Shown: positions 1 through 8,598 of the stretch, one piece after another
Layout of the letters: each line of letters starts with the position of its first letter
Numbering within the stretch: position 1 is the stretch's first letter
From: Bacteroidota bacterium
Lineage (GTDB): Bacteria > Bacteroidota > Bacteroidia > Cytophagales > Cyclobacteriaceae
Reading direction: 5' to 3'
NCBI GenBank assembly: GCA_016866235.1
Contig: VGMW01000002.1
Coordinates: 248,001 to 312,000, forward strand
Length of the DNA stretch: 64,000 nt
The notes under the pieces: generated by a model
Database searches by the model: none
What the model saw: the letters and a program-made list of their open reading frames with translations, nothing else
What the model was told of the DNA's origin: nothing
Program-made: the position numbers and the translations under genes

Positions 1-139
1 TCGCGCAGCCGATGATCTGGAATCCAATGGTGATGATATGGATCAGGATCAGGAGGACGGAGACGATTACGATGACGACGATTCCGGCGGTGGCAGGGGA
101 AGAAAGGATCCCAGCTACGAACCGGATTTCGATAATTGA
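1..139 (+). CDS. C-terminal tail of an unidentified protein (5' truncated by window)
   Basis: An open frame with codons in phase from base 2 runs to a TGA at 137-139 and encodes a 45-residue tail. It is very acidic: runs of Asp and Glu with Gln and Gly, then a short Gly/Arg/Lys patch and a final Asp-rich end. There is no recognisable domain, because only the tail lies in the window. The gene ends 75 bases before the HupE/UreJ-like gene on the same strand and may share its transcript. The composition suggests a disordered, charged C-terminus, but the protein cannot be identified from this piece. The other frame over the same bases gives a low-complexity product and looks like a shadow. Confidence 0.5.
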   Translation, partial: RAADDLESNGDDMDQDQEDGDDYDDDDSGGGRGRKDPSYEPDFDN

Positions 140-214
140 TTTTCATCGGCCCCCGGTCATCAGCCAACGGGTTGCCATTGTTGCAGGGGTAAAAGCTTAA
201 CCAACTGTTTTTTT

Positions 215-799
215 ATGGATGTTTTCCCTTTGTATTTCGGAATAGGGAAAGACCATATCCTCGATATTGGGCAAGGTCTGGACCACATACTTTTTGTTCT
301 GGCTTTAACGGTTATCACCCGTCCCCAGGAATGGAAAAAAGTGCTCATACTGATCACCTCCTTCACGGTAGGTCATTCACTCACCCTTGCCCTGGCCACC
401 TTGAATGTAATTGCTGTACCGTCGGCGTTTACAGAATTTTTGATTTGTCTTACCATTCTCATCACCGCCGTCTCAAACCTGTTCGTCAAAAACGTTGAGC
501 CTAATGCTCCGGTGTTGAATTTCTGGTACGCCGGCGTCTTTGGATTAATCCACGGACTTGGATTTTCCAACATGTTGCGCGCAATGCTTTCAGGCTCTAC
601 AGATCTGATTTGGCCCCTGTTTGCTTTTAACGTTGGATTGGAGTTTGGACAAATCATTGTCGTTGCCTTATTTTCACTGCTAACCTTTGCCGCTTTGGAG
701 TGGTTTAAGGTGAAACGAAGAGACTGGATCATGATTTTCAGCGCGGCAATCGCTGGCATGGCCCTGATGCTCATCTCAGAAAGAATTGATCAATTATAA
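215..799 (+). CDS. HupE/UreJ-like membrane protein
   Basis: A 194-residue integral membrane protein with about six hydrophobic segments. It carries the glycine- and histidine-rich helices of the HupE/UreJ_2 family: GQGLDHILFVLAL near residue 20, TSFTVGHSLTLAL near 50 and GLIHGLGFSNML near 110. Family members with a Ni-enzyme context are thought to move nickel or cobalt. No hydrogenase or urease gene is in this window, so the substrate is open. The start is the ATG after a T-run; no strong Shine-Dalgarno is visible, which is normal in Bacteroidota. It lies 24 bases upstream of the first M1 peptidase and probably forms an operon with both peptidases. Confidence 0.82.
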   Translation: MDVFPLYFGIGKDHILDIGQGLDHILFVLALTVITRPQEWKKVLILITSFTVGHSLTLALATLNVIAVPSAFTEFLICLTILITAVSNLFVKNVEPNAPVLNFWYAGVFGLIHGLGFSNMLRAMLSGSTDLIWPLFAFNVGLEFGQIIVVALFSLLTFAALEWFKVKRRDWIMIFSAAIAGMALMLISERIDQL

Positions 800-823
800 T
801 TTCAGACCGAAAACACCCACCCC

Positions 824-3052
824 ATGAAGTATCTGATTCTTTTATCCTCCCTCCTCATCGTCCTGCGCGTAGGTGCTCAAACCACTGAGCCGACCAAACC
901 ACTTTGGCAAGGAAAATTTGAACAACTCGGGCAGCTGCTGCCAACACCCAATGAATACCGTACAGGCTCCGGTGCACCTGGCCCAAAGTACTGGCAACAA
1001 CGCGCTGATTATGAAATCAACGTTGACATCAATGACGATAGCCATGTACTCACCGGATCTGAAGTGATCACCTATTACAATCAATCACCCGACGTGCTCA
1101 CCTACTTATGGATGCAGCTGGACCAAAATATTCTTTCACCAGGTAATGCAACCGATCAGACCAAAACAGGCAGCCTGAAGGACTCTACCACGACCATGGC
1201 CCTTCAACAAGACCTTGATTTGTATGGTAATTACACAGGAGGATATACCATTAAGAGTGTAAAGTCACAGGATGGTAAGAGCATTCCGTTTCTGATCAAT
1301 AAAACCATGATGCGTGTAGACATTCCTCAACCTTTGAGACCAGGTGAAAAATATGTCTTCTCCGTTGAATGGGCGTATCCCATCAGTGACCGTCTTAACG
1401 AAGAAGAAGTTGGCCGACGTGGAGGTATGGAGTACTTCCCTGAGGACAACAACTACATCTACGCCATCACCCATTGGTTCCCACGAATGTGTGTGTATGA
1501 CGATTACCAGGGCTGGCAAAACAAACAGTTTCTTGGTCAGGGTGAATTCACACTACCATTTGGAAATTATAAGGTTAAAATCACTGTGCCTGCAGACCAT
1601 ATTGTTGGCGCCACCGGAGTGTTGAAAAATCCTTCAGCGGTATTGTCGGCTCAGCATCTTCAACGTTTTGAGACGGCCAAAAAGACATTTGATAAGCCCG
1701 TAATTATTGCCACTGAATCTGAGGCCATTGCCCGTGAAAAAGTGAGGTCAAAAGAAAAAAGGACCTGGGAATATGAAGCGGAAAATGTCAGAGACTTCGC
1801 ATTCACTTCCTCAAGGAAATTTATTTGGGATGCACAGGCTGTAAAACTCAACAACGGAACGTCTTTGGCAATGTCTTATTATCCAAAAGAGGGCAATCCA
1901 CTTTGGGAAAAGGAATCGACCAAGGCAGTGAAAAATACCATCACCACATATTCCAAGTATTCCATCGATTATCCCTACCCGGTGGCGATCTCTGTTCACA
2001 CTGCTTCTATTGGCATGGAATACCCAATGATATGCTTCAATGGAGGTCGTCCGAACAAAGACAAGACCTATGCTGATTCAAAAAAGTGGGCCATGATCGG
2101 AGTCATTGTTCACGAGGTGGGCCACAATTTTTACCCGATGATCATCAACAACGATGAGCGACAGTGGACTTGGATGGATGAGGGCCTCAACACTTTTGTT
2201 CAATACCTAACCATGAAAGAACACTATCCCGATATGCCACAACGGCGCGGACCAGCCAGTTCGATTGTTGGTTATATGAAAGGCGATAAGTCCACCATGA
2301 GACCCTTGATGGTGAATTCGGAGCAGGTAATTCTTTTTGGTGCTGAGCAGTACGCTAAGTGCGCTGCAGGACTAAACATGCTTAGAGAAACCATTATGGG
2401 CCCAGAACTTTTTGATCGGGCCTTCCGCGAGTACGCACAGCGTTGGGCTTTCCGCCATCCAAAGCCAGCTGATTTTTTCAGGACCATGGAAGATGCATCG
2501 GCAGTTGACCTTGATTGGTTCTGGAGAGGATGGTTTTACAGCACCGACAATACAGACATATCACTTGATCAGGTCAAGTGGTTTAGGGTGAAGAAAGAAG
2601 GGGTAGCCCCTGAAACGAAAACTCCGCTGGTTAAATCTTCTGCGAATGGTGCGATGGCTGATTTTTCGGGCGGGCCACAACCGCTAACCGTAATGCCGAC
2701 CGATCCACGCTTCTATGGAGAATTCCAGAATCGCCTGGACGATAAAGCTTTGGTTACTTCGCTTGAGAATAAAAATCTATATGAGCTTAAACTTTCCAAT
2801 AAGGGAGGTTTGGTTATGCCTGTAATTATTGAATGGACCTACGCCGACGGAACCAAGGAAATCGAAAAACTTCCTGCTGAAGTTTGGCGTGCCAATGAAT
2901 CTACCTTCGCCAAAGTGTTCGCAAAGGATAAAGAAGTTGCTAAAGTGGCTATTGACCCGGTGAATGAAACCGCCGATGTTAATTCCGACAACAACATCTT
3001 CCCAAGAGTTGAAAAGGCTTCAAAGTTTGACGAACTAAAAAAGAAAAACTGA
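824..3052 (+). CDS. M1 family metallopeptidase, copy 1
   Basis: A 742-residue secreted zinc metallopeptidase of the M1 (gluzincin) family. Residues 1-19 form a signal peptide ending in Ala-Gln. The zinc site is H430-E431-V-G-H434, with the third ligand E453 eighteen residues later (MDEGLNTF). The GAMEN-like exopeptidase loop appears as SIGMEYPM. Y510 in YAKCAAGLNML fits the catalytic Tyr of the family. All active-site residues seem intact, so an active periplasmic or exported aminopeptidase is likely. It is followed at once by a paralogue whose ATG overlaps this stop by one base (TGATG), which points to translational coupling. The exact substrate cannot be read from the sequence. Confidence 0.93.
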   Translation: MKYLILLSSLLIVLRVGAQTTEPTKPLWQGKFEQLGQLLPTPNEYRTGSGAPGPKYWQQRADYEINVDINDDSHVLTGSEVITYYNQSPDVLTYLWMQLDQNILSPGNATDQTKTGSLKDSTTTMALQQDLDLYGNYTGGYTIKSVKSQDGKSIPFLINKTMMRVDIPQPLRPGEKYVFSVEWAYPISDRLNEEEVGRRGGMEYFPEDNNYIYAITHWFPRMCVYDDYQGWQNKQFLGQGEFTLPFGNYKVKITVPADHIVGATGVLKNPSAVLSAQHLQRFETAKKTFDKPVIIATESEAIAREKVRSKEKRTWEYEAENVRDFAFTSSRKFIWDAQAVKLNNGTSLAMSYYPKEGNPLWEKESTKAVKNTITTYSKYSIDYPYPVAISVHTASIGMEYPMICFNGGRPNKDKTYADSKKWAMIGVIVHEVGHNFYPMIINNDERQWTWMDEGLNTFVQYLTMKEHYPDMPQRRGPASSIVGYMKGDKSTMRPLMVNSEQVILFGAEQYAKCAAGLNMLRETIMGPELFDRAFREYAQRWAFRHPKPADFFRTMEDASAVDLDWFWRGWFYSTDNTDISLDQVKWFRVKKEGVAPETKTPLVKSSANGAMADFSGGPQPLTVMPTDPRFYGEFQNRLDDKALVTSLENKNLYELKLSNKGGLVMPVIIEWTYADGTKEIEKLPAEVWRANESTFAKVFAKDKEVAKVAIDPVNETADVNSDNNIFPRVEKASKFDELKKKN

Positions 3053-5268
3053 TGAGGTCTGCACTTATATGGCTGGTCGCGGTTGCGCCGTTTTTCGCTT
3101 CCGCACAGGGTTGGCAAGGAAAATTTGAACAGCTTAACGAGTTGCTGCCAACGCCAAACGGGTATCGTACAGGCTCCGGGGCGCCAGGTCCCGATTACTG
3201 GCAACAACGAGCCGACTACGTCATGTCCTGTGAGGTTAACGACGACAATCAGTCGCTTACCGGCTCGGGAACAATTACCTATTACAACAACGCCCCTGAG
3301 GCGCTCAGTTATTTATGGCTTCAATTGGATCAAAACATCAATGCGCCAAACAGCCTTACAGCACTTTCTTCACCGGGCGCTATTCGTGATTCCATTCCTG
3401 CTAAAAATTTAGGCTCCATGGTTGGCGCCCTTCCTTTTAAAGGAGGCTATCAGATTAAAGCGGTAAAAGATGCAGCCGGAAAGCCACTGCCTTATCTGAT
3501 CAATTACACCATGATGCGTGTAGAACTTCCCAAGCCATTGAAGACCGGGGAAAAATTCTCTTTTTACATCGAATGGTTCTACAACATCAACGACCGGATG
3601 CTCGTCGGCGGTAGAAGTGGTACGGAATATTTTCCTGAAGATGGAAACTATGTCTACACCATTGCTCAGTGGTTCCCCAGAATGTGTGTGTTCGACGACT
3701 ATGAGGGTTGGCAAAACAAACAGTTTCTTGGAGGCGGTGAGTTTGCATTGACCTTCGGAGATTATAAGGTGCGCATTACGGTGCCATCGGATCATGTGGT
3801 CGGCGCTACGGGCTGGCTTCAAAATCCGAAGGAGGCCTTGTCTGCTCAACAATTGGAGAGATTCGAGGCTTCAAAAAACAGTTTTGATAAGCCACTTCTT
3901 ATTGTGACGCCTGATGAGGCAAAACAAAAAGAGAAGGAGCGGGCCAAAACCAAAAAGACCTGGGAGTTTCATGCTGAAAATGTGCGTGACTTCGCTTTTG
4001 CCCATTCGCGCAAATTCATCTGGGATGCGCAGGCCGTCCGAATCGGCAGCAAAGTGGTGATGGCACAATCACTTTATCCAAAGGAGGGCAATCCACTTTG
4101 GGAGATGGAGTCGACCAAAGCCATAAAAAATACACTCGAAGTATACTCGGCACGTACCATTGACTATCCTTATCCTGCAGCATATTCGGTGCATGCTGCC
4201 AGTATTGGAATGGAATATCCGATGATATGTTTCAACTTCGGCAGACCACCGAAAGATGGCACCATCAGCAAGCGTTTGTTGGAGCGTATGGTTGGTGTCA
4301 TTGTTCACGAGGTTGGCCATAACTTCTTTCCCATGATCATAAATTCCGACGAACGTCAGTGGACATGGATGGATGAGGGTCTGAATACGTTTCTTGAAAA
4401 GGAAACCAAACGCGAGCGCTACCCTGATTTTGATTTAACCAGCGAGATTCCCAAAGGACAGGTTGCCTTTATGAAAGGCGATAAAAGCGTCATGCGCCCG
4501 ATTATGGCGATGGCCGACAACCAGTCAAGGTACAATGGACCGAACGGGTACACCAAACCTTCTGCTGCGCTTACTTTATTAAGAGAAACTGTGATGGGTC
4601 CCGAATTGTTCGATCAAGCATTTAAGACCTACGCCGAGCGCTGGGCCTTCAAGCACCCTAAGCCAGGTGATTTTTTCAGGTCAATGGAAGACGCTTCTGC
4701 GGTTGACCTCGATTGGTTCTGGAGGGGTTGGTTTTACTCAACCGATCACGTCGACGTCACCCTGGATCAGGTGAAATGGTTTCGGGTGAAGAAAACTTCT
4801 GTAGATCCGGAGCGCAAAAAAATTAAGACTCAGGTTGGTGATTTAAAGCCATTCAATTCTGCCTCCGGCATGACTGACTTCAGCGATGGTCCACGTGAGT
4901 TCAATCTTATGAATACGCCAACGGCTGATTATCGCGAATTCATGAATCGTGTGAATGACAATTCACTGAGAACCGAACTGGAATCAAAAAATATTTATGA
5001 GCTCACTTTTAAAAACACTGGAGGCCTGATCTCTCCTGTAATAATTGAATGGACGTATAAAGATGGTTCAAAAGAAATTGAAAAGATCCCGGCGGAAGTC
5101 TGGAGAACCAATGAAAATGAATTCAAGAAAGTCTTCGTTAAAGCAAAAGAAGTTGTGAACATTGTCATCGATCCGGATGAAGCTACAGCCGATGTGAACC
5201 GTAACGACAATGTTTTCCCAAAGAAAAGCGAGTCGGCAAAATTCGATCAGTTCAAACAGAAGAACTGA
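3052..5268 (+). CDS. M1 family metallopeptidase, copy 2
   Basis: A 738-residue paralogue of the preceding gene, alike along its whole length, including shared segments such as WQGKFEQL near the N-terminus and DLDWFWRGWFYSTD near residue 555. A signal peptide occupies about residues 1-18. Zinc ligands are H419, H423 and E442, with catalytic E420. The GMEYPM loop and Y500 (YTKPSAALTLL) are kept. The copies differ most between the zinc site and the catalytic Tyr and in the C-terminal third, so substrate preference may differ. The gene overlaps copy 1 by one base and ends in front of a strong terminator, making it the last gene of the operon. Both copies look functional, consistent with an old tandem duplication. 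Confidence 0.93.
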   Translation: MRSALIWLVAVAPFFASAQGWQGKFEQLNELLPTPNGYRTGSGAPGPDYWQQRADYVMSCEVNDDNQSLTGSGTITYYNNAPEALSYLWLQLDQNINAPNSLTALSSPGAIRDSIPAKNLGSMVGALPFKGGYQIKAVKDAAGKPLPYLINYTMMRVELPKPLKTGEKFSFYIEWFYNINDRMLVGGRSGTEYFPEDGNYVYTIAQWFPRMCVFDDYEGWQNKQFLGGGEFALTFGDYKVRITVPSDHVVGATGWLQNPKEALSAQQLERFEASKNSFDKPLLIVTPDEAKQKEKERAKTKKTWEFHAENVRDFAFAHSRKFIWDAQAVRIGSKVVMAQSLYPKEGNPLWEMESTKAIKNTLEVYSARTIDYPYPAAYSVHAASIGMEYPMICFNFGRPPKDGTISKRLLERMVGVIVHEVGHNFFPMIINSDERQWTWMDEGLNTFLEKETKRERYPDFDLTSEIPKGQVAFMKGDKSVMRPIMAMADNQSRYNGPNGYTKPSAALTLLRETVMGPELFDQAFKTYAERWAFKHPKPGDFFRSMEDASAVDLDWFWRGWFYSTDHVDVTLDQVKWFRVKKTSVDPERKKIKTQVGDLKPFNSASGMTDFSDGPREFNLMNTPTADYREFMNRVNDNSLRTELESKNIYELTFKNTGGLISPVIIEWTYKDGSKEIEKIPAEVWRTNENEFKKVFVKAKEVVNIVIDPDEATADVNRNDNVFPKKSESAKFDQFKQKN

Positions 5269-5292
5269 CCGGGATACTTTTATAATTTTAAC

Positions 5293-5318
5293 AACAGCCG
5301 GTGACCCCGGCTGTTTTT
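5293..5318 (+). terminator. Rho-independent terminator after the M1 pair
   Basis: A perfect 9-bp stem (AACAGCCGG pairing with CCGGCTGTT) with a 5-base loop runs into a run of five T. It sits 24 bases after the second M1 stop codon and separates that operon from the arsenosugar-type pair. Confidence 0.85.
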
Positions 5319-5339
5319 CTTTAATTTAAACCTAAGAGT

Positions 5340-5672
5340 ATGGATACCTATTACAATCCCGCTGACCTGAAAAAATTCAGTGCCATTGCCGACTGGGACA
5401 AAAACCTTGCAGAGAAGTTTTTTGCCTGGTATGGTGAAGTTTTCAAGCCCGGTGAACTGACCGCAAGGGAGAAATCACTTATCGCGCTAGCAGTAGCCCA
5501 CACGATACAGTGCCCTTATTGCATCGATGCCTATACCCAGGATGCAGTAGAGCGAGGAACCACTGAAAAACAAATGATGGAGGCTTTGCATGTGGCTGCA
5601 GCCATTCGTGGTGGCGCATCGCTTGTTCATGGCGTTCAAATGATGGAAAAAGCGAAGAAAATTTCGATGTAA
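5340..5672 (+). CDS. AhpD-like carboxymuconolactone decarboxylase family protein, arsenosugar-associated
   Basis: A 110-residue single-domain protein of the CMD/AhpD family. It has the redox motif C58-P-Y-C61 preceded by the helix EKSLIALAVAHTIQ, as in peroxidase-like AhpD proteins. Small proteins of this type are found beside the radical SAM enzyme ArsS and are annotated as arsenosugar biosynthesis-associated peroxidase-like proteins. Here arsS starts only 9 bases downstream, which supports that assignment. The exact chemical role of this partner is not established. The start is the ATG after the terminator of the previous operon. A generic AhpD-type role in peroxide defence is the main alternative. 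Confidence 0.85.
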   Translation: MDTYYNPADLKKFSAIADWDKNLAEKFFAWYGEVFKPGELTAREKSLIALAVAHTIQCPYCIDAYTQDAVERGTTEKQMMEALHVAAAIRGGASLVHGVQMMEKAKKISM

Positions 5673-5681
5673 TTCCAGCTC

Positions 5682-6731
5682 ATGAAATCCCTTCGAGCAA
5701 TCAACAGCAAATGGTCAGATCCTGAAGTGCAGGTCCGATTTCTTGAGCGGGAAGGAGCACATGAGCATATACCTTTTTTCCATTCGAAACTTCAAGATCA
5801 TGGCATTGGTTTATTAAAAACTGATCGGCCGTCTATTCTTCAGGTAAACATTGGATACCAATGCAACCAGACTTGTAAGCATTGTCATGTGGATGCAGGT
5901 CCGGATCGAAAAGAAAAAATGTCGGAGGAAATCATGGAAGATTGTATCCGTGCATTGGAAACCGGATGCTTTGAGATGTTGGATATTACGGGAGGGGCGC
6001 CTGAAATGCACTCCGGATTCCGGCGATTTGTTGCACGTGCAGCTTCTACACCTGTCGCTGAAATTGTAGTTCGTTCCAATCTGACCATACTCATGGCAAA
6101 TCCGGTGTACGCTGATTTGCCTGAGTTTTTCAAGATGTATGGTGTGAGGGTTTGTTCTTCGCTGCCCTTTTATTCTTCCACGAAAACCGATCGTCAAAGG
6201 GGAGAGGGTGTTTTCATGAAATCGATAAAAGCATTAAAAATGCTGAATGCAGTCGGATATGGTATGGGGGTTGACGGGCTTAGACTGGATCTGGTGTACA
6301 ATCCATCGGGTGCGTTTTGTGCAGCGCCCCAGGATCAGCTCGAGAAGGAATTCAAATCAGTGCTTGAAAAAGATTACGGTATTTATTTTGACCGGTTGCT
6401 CACCATCAACAACGTGCCGGTAAGTCGCTTTCTGGATTTTCTGATTGAATCCGGAAATTTTGAAGACTACCTCGACAAGCTGGTTCAAAATTTTAATCCT
6501 GCAACTTTAGCCGGACTTATGTGCCGCAATACGGTTTCGGTAGACTGGCAGGGCAGACTTTTTGACTGTGACTTCAACCAGATGCTGCAGCTGCCAAAAC
6601 AGGTTGAAGGAATGGATCACATCAGGAATTTTTCAAAAGAAAAATTTCGTGATAAGAAAATCATTACTGGAAGACATTGCTTTGCCTGCACTGCGGGATT
6701 GGGTAGCAGTTGTCAGGGTGCAGTGGTCTAA
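5682..6731 (+). CDS. arsS: Arsenosugar biosynthesis radical SAM protein ArsS
   Basis: A 349-residue radical SAM enzyme. The 4Fe-4S motif is C61-N-Q-T-C65-K-H-C68 in the expected CxxxCxxC spacing, followed by the SAM-binding segment DITGGAPEMH. The C-terminal part (DUF3641-like) holds further cysteines, in CRNTV near residue 280, LFDCDFNQ and a final HCFACTAGLGSSCQG, suggesting auxiliary iron-sulfur or metal sites. This layout fits ArsS, which transfers a deoxyadenosyl group to dimethylated arsenic on the way to arsenosugars. It follows the AhpD-like partner by 9 bases. No arsM, arsR or arsenic efflux gene is visible nearby. The gene ends 4 bases before the convergent recO stop. Confidence 0.88.
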   Translation: MKSLRAINSKWSDPEVQVRFLEREGAHEHIPFFHSKLQDHGIGLLKTDRPSILQVNIGYQCNQTCKHCHVDAGPDRKEKMSEEIMEDCIRALETGCFEMLDITGGAPEMHSGFRRFVARAASTPVAEIVVRSNLTILMANPVYADLPEFFKMYGVRVCSSLPFYSSTKTDRQRGEGVFMKSIKALKMLNAVGYGMGVDGLRLDLVYNPSGAFCAAPQDQLEKEFKSVLEKDYGIYFDRLLTINNVPVSRFLDFLIESGNFEDYLDKLVQNFNPATLAGLMCRNTVSVDWQGRLFDCDFNQMLQLPKQVEGMDHIRNFSKEKFRDKKIITGRHCFACTAGLGSSCQGAVV

Positions 6732-6735
6732 ATGC

Positions 6736-7401
6736 TCAGCTTAAAATTTCCCTAAGCACTTCCACTGATTTTATTTTTCCGAAGTTGTCCAGGTGGTGTT
6801 GATAGAAATCCAACAACATATTAAGCAGCTCCCTTCGCTGTTCAGCTGTTATCGGCGCGGTTAATTTCTTTGAATCGATAAGATTTTGAAGGATGTTGGT
6901 ATCTTCTGCTGGTACAATCCGACCCAGTGTAACCTCATTCCATCGACCAGGTCCAAACCCCAGGTGCCGGCTTAAGCCAATAAGGAATTCCAGATGAAAG
7001 TTTTCAGTATTGGTCGATGATTCATCCAGGGCGATAAGTGAATTTTCAATGAACCGATAGAGTTCCTCCGGATGGGACTGATCTTTAACAGTGCGGTTTA
7101 AAATTTCAGCAATAAAAAATGCGATGGTTTTCTTGGTCAGGTCTTGTGGAAGATGTTTGAAAATGTAGTCGCATTTCATTTCGCGAATGTGCTGCGTTTG
7201 GGCCTGTTCGCGGTGGTAGGCCACCATATCCAGGATGGTGAGCGGCTGAAGCAGTGCCATTTTAAGTTTCGATTTACTGCTCCTCGCTCCTTTAACCATG
7301 TACGACTGCAATCCTGCTTTTTCAGTAAAAATGGTTGCAATCAGCGAGGTGTCGCCGAATTTGGTGAACCGCAGAACGATCCCTCTGCTTTTAATCAACA
7401 T
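6736..7401 (-). CDS. recO: DNA repair protein RecO
   Basis: A 221-residue protein matching RecO in length and layout. An N-terminal OB-fold begins with KSRGIVLRFTKFGDTSLIATI and continues through GLQSYMVKGAR; a helical domain follows. RecO loads RecA on gaps together with RecR and anneals SSB-coated DNA. The four-cysteine zinc site present in many RecO proteins is absent, as far as I can see. The ATG directly follows the mnmH stop (no gap), so recO is the second gene of an mnmH-recO operon. It is convergent with arsS. Confidence 0.88.
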   Translation of the reverse strand: MLIKSRGIVLRFTKFGDTSLIATIFTEKAGLQSYMVKGARSSKSKLKMALLQPLTILDMVAYHREQAQTQHIREMKCDYIFKHLPQDLTKKTIAFFIAEILNRTVKDQSHPEELYRFIENSLIALDESSTNTENFHLEFLIGLSRHLGFGPGRWNEVTLGRIVPAEDTNILQNLIDSKKLTAPITAEQRRELLNMLLDFYQHHLDNFGKIKSVEVLREILS

Positions 7402-8436
7402 TCAGCGCTGCTGAAACGATTGAGCCATTTCAATCATCCTTTCTGCAACCGATGGCTGATTCGATTGGTTGGATGCCCATTCAACGGTACCTATGATCTG
7501 CGATTTCTTTTTACCCAATGAATACAAATAGGTTTTATCGTAATAGTAAAGAAGAATTTCGATCGTTCCGTGCCAGTCACCTTTCAACAACAATTCTTTT
7601 GCAGCATTGAAGTTCTGGCCACCCAATCGCTCGGTAATTTTTTCCATTGACTGTAAGAATTCATTTCGATCGGCTGGACTGTACTCATTGACCAGTCGTT
7701 CAATTCGCTCAGTAGTATTCATTTCCACTTGCATCACCGGAGCCGCAGCCTTTTGTTGCCAGAATCCTTCGGGAATAAAAACTCTGCCAATGGACATCGA
7801 CTCATCTTCAATCCAAAGTCTCCGGTCGATATCAATTTTCATCAAGGCTTCAAAAAGATTGTTTTGGAATTGCTCCGTGGTTGGTTGTTTACCGCGCATC
7901 AATCCACCGAAGGCACTGCCTTTGTGGTTGGCTAAAAACTCCAGATCAATAACCTGCTCTCCATGGGCCTTCAGTTGTTCAAGAATTTCTGTTTTTCCAC
8001 TTCCTGTTTTACCACCTACCACCATTAACCGATAGGGTTTGGAAAATGTTTGAAGAGCAAATTGACGGTAAGTTTTGTATCCGCCCTGAAGTCGGCGCGT
8101 CTTAATGCCTGCGTTGGTCGCAAAGTCGCAAAACTTCTCCGAGCGCAATCCGCCACGCCAGCAATAGACCAATAGTTCATTAGCGTGAGCAACAGATTTG
8201 GCTTGCTCCATCATTTCGTGGAGCCTTGGAGCTACCAGCGCATGTCCGGTTTCAATGGCTGTTTCTTTTCCTTTCCTTTTATAGTCTGTGCCGACAGCTT
8301 TTCTCTCCTGATCGTTTAGTACAGGAATGGAAATTGATCCTGGAACATGTCCGGATTGAAATTCACCTTCTGACCTCACGTCGGCCGTTGGAATCTGATC
8401 GCGCAGCTTAAAAAATTCCTCTAGGGTGGTGGTCAT
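7402..8436 (-). CDS. mnmH: tRNA 2-selenouridine synthase (rhodanese plus P-loop)
   Basis: A 344-residue two-domain protein. The rhodanese domain carries the active Cys in LLVYC92WRGGLRSEKF. It is followed by a P-loop domain with GGKTGSGKT at 141-149. This is the architecture of SelU/MnmH, which converts 2-thiouridine at the tRNA wobble base to geranylthiouridine and then to 2-selenouridine using selenophosphate. SelD, which would supply selenophosphate, is not in this window. The ATG lies 11 bases after a TAGCTTTG promoter box on the same strand. recO follows without a gap. Confidence 0.92.
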   Translation of the reverse strand: MTTTLEEFFKLRDQIPTADVRSEGEFQSGHVPGSISIPVLNDQERKAVGTDYKRKGKETAIETGHALVAPRLHEMMEQAKSVAHANELLVYCWRGGLRSEKFCDFATNAGIKTRRLQGGYKTYRQFALQTFSKPYRLMVVGGKTGSGKTEILEQLKAHGEQVIDLEFLANHKGSAFGGLMRGKQPTTEQFQNNLFEALMKIDIDRRLWIEDESMSIGRVFIPEGFWQQKAAAPVMQVEMNTTERIERLVNEYSPADRNEFLQSMEKITERLGGQNFNAAKELLLKGDWHGTIEILLYYYDKTYLYSLGKKKSQIIGTVEWASNQSNQPSVAERMIEMAQSFQQR

Positions 8437-8447
8437 GGGTGGACTTT

Positions 8448-8476
8448 CAAAGCTAAGGTCGCAAAAGCCTCAAAAA
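8448..8476 (-). promoter_or_regulatory. Predicted promoter of mnmH-recO
   Basis: On the minus strand a perfect Bacteroidota -7 box TAGCTTTG (8448-8455) is preceded, 15 bases upstream, by TTTTTG (8471-8476) as the -33 element. The box ends only 11 bases before the mnmH ATG, so the leader would be very short. Seen by eye only; spacing is slightly shorter than usual. Confidence 0.5.
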
Positions 8477-8580
8477 CCAGGTTATTAATGAGGGGGCCTG
8501 ATGTAAGTTTATTTGAAATTTTGATCGAAAAACAGGGGTTTAAAATACAGATAATCAGGTCGCTGTTGGGTCAGATTCCT

Positions 8581-8588
8581 TATTTTTG
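8581..8588 (+). promoter_or_regulatory. Predicted -7 box upstream of the M23 peptidase
   Basis: A perfect TATTTTTG matching TAnnTTTG ends 10 bases before the chosen ATG at 8599. No well-spaced TTG is present (the nearest is 12 bases upstream). The box supports the short start of the M23 gene over the longer frame from 8488. Confidence 0.4.
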
Positions 8589-8598
8589 GTCCCCCTTT

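Noticed and set aside
373-774. 133-residue minus-strand frame over the HupE/UreJ-like gene
   Set aside because: The plus-strand protein has clear membrane motifs; the reverse frame looks like a complementary artefact.
8488-8598. Upstream start of the M23 peptidase at 8488
   Set aside because: A TATTTTTG promoter box lies within this extension and the cytoplasmic head before the membrane helix is complete from 8599.
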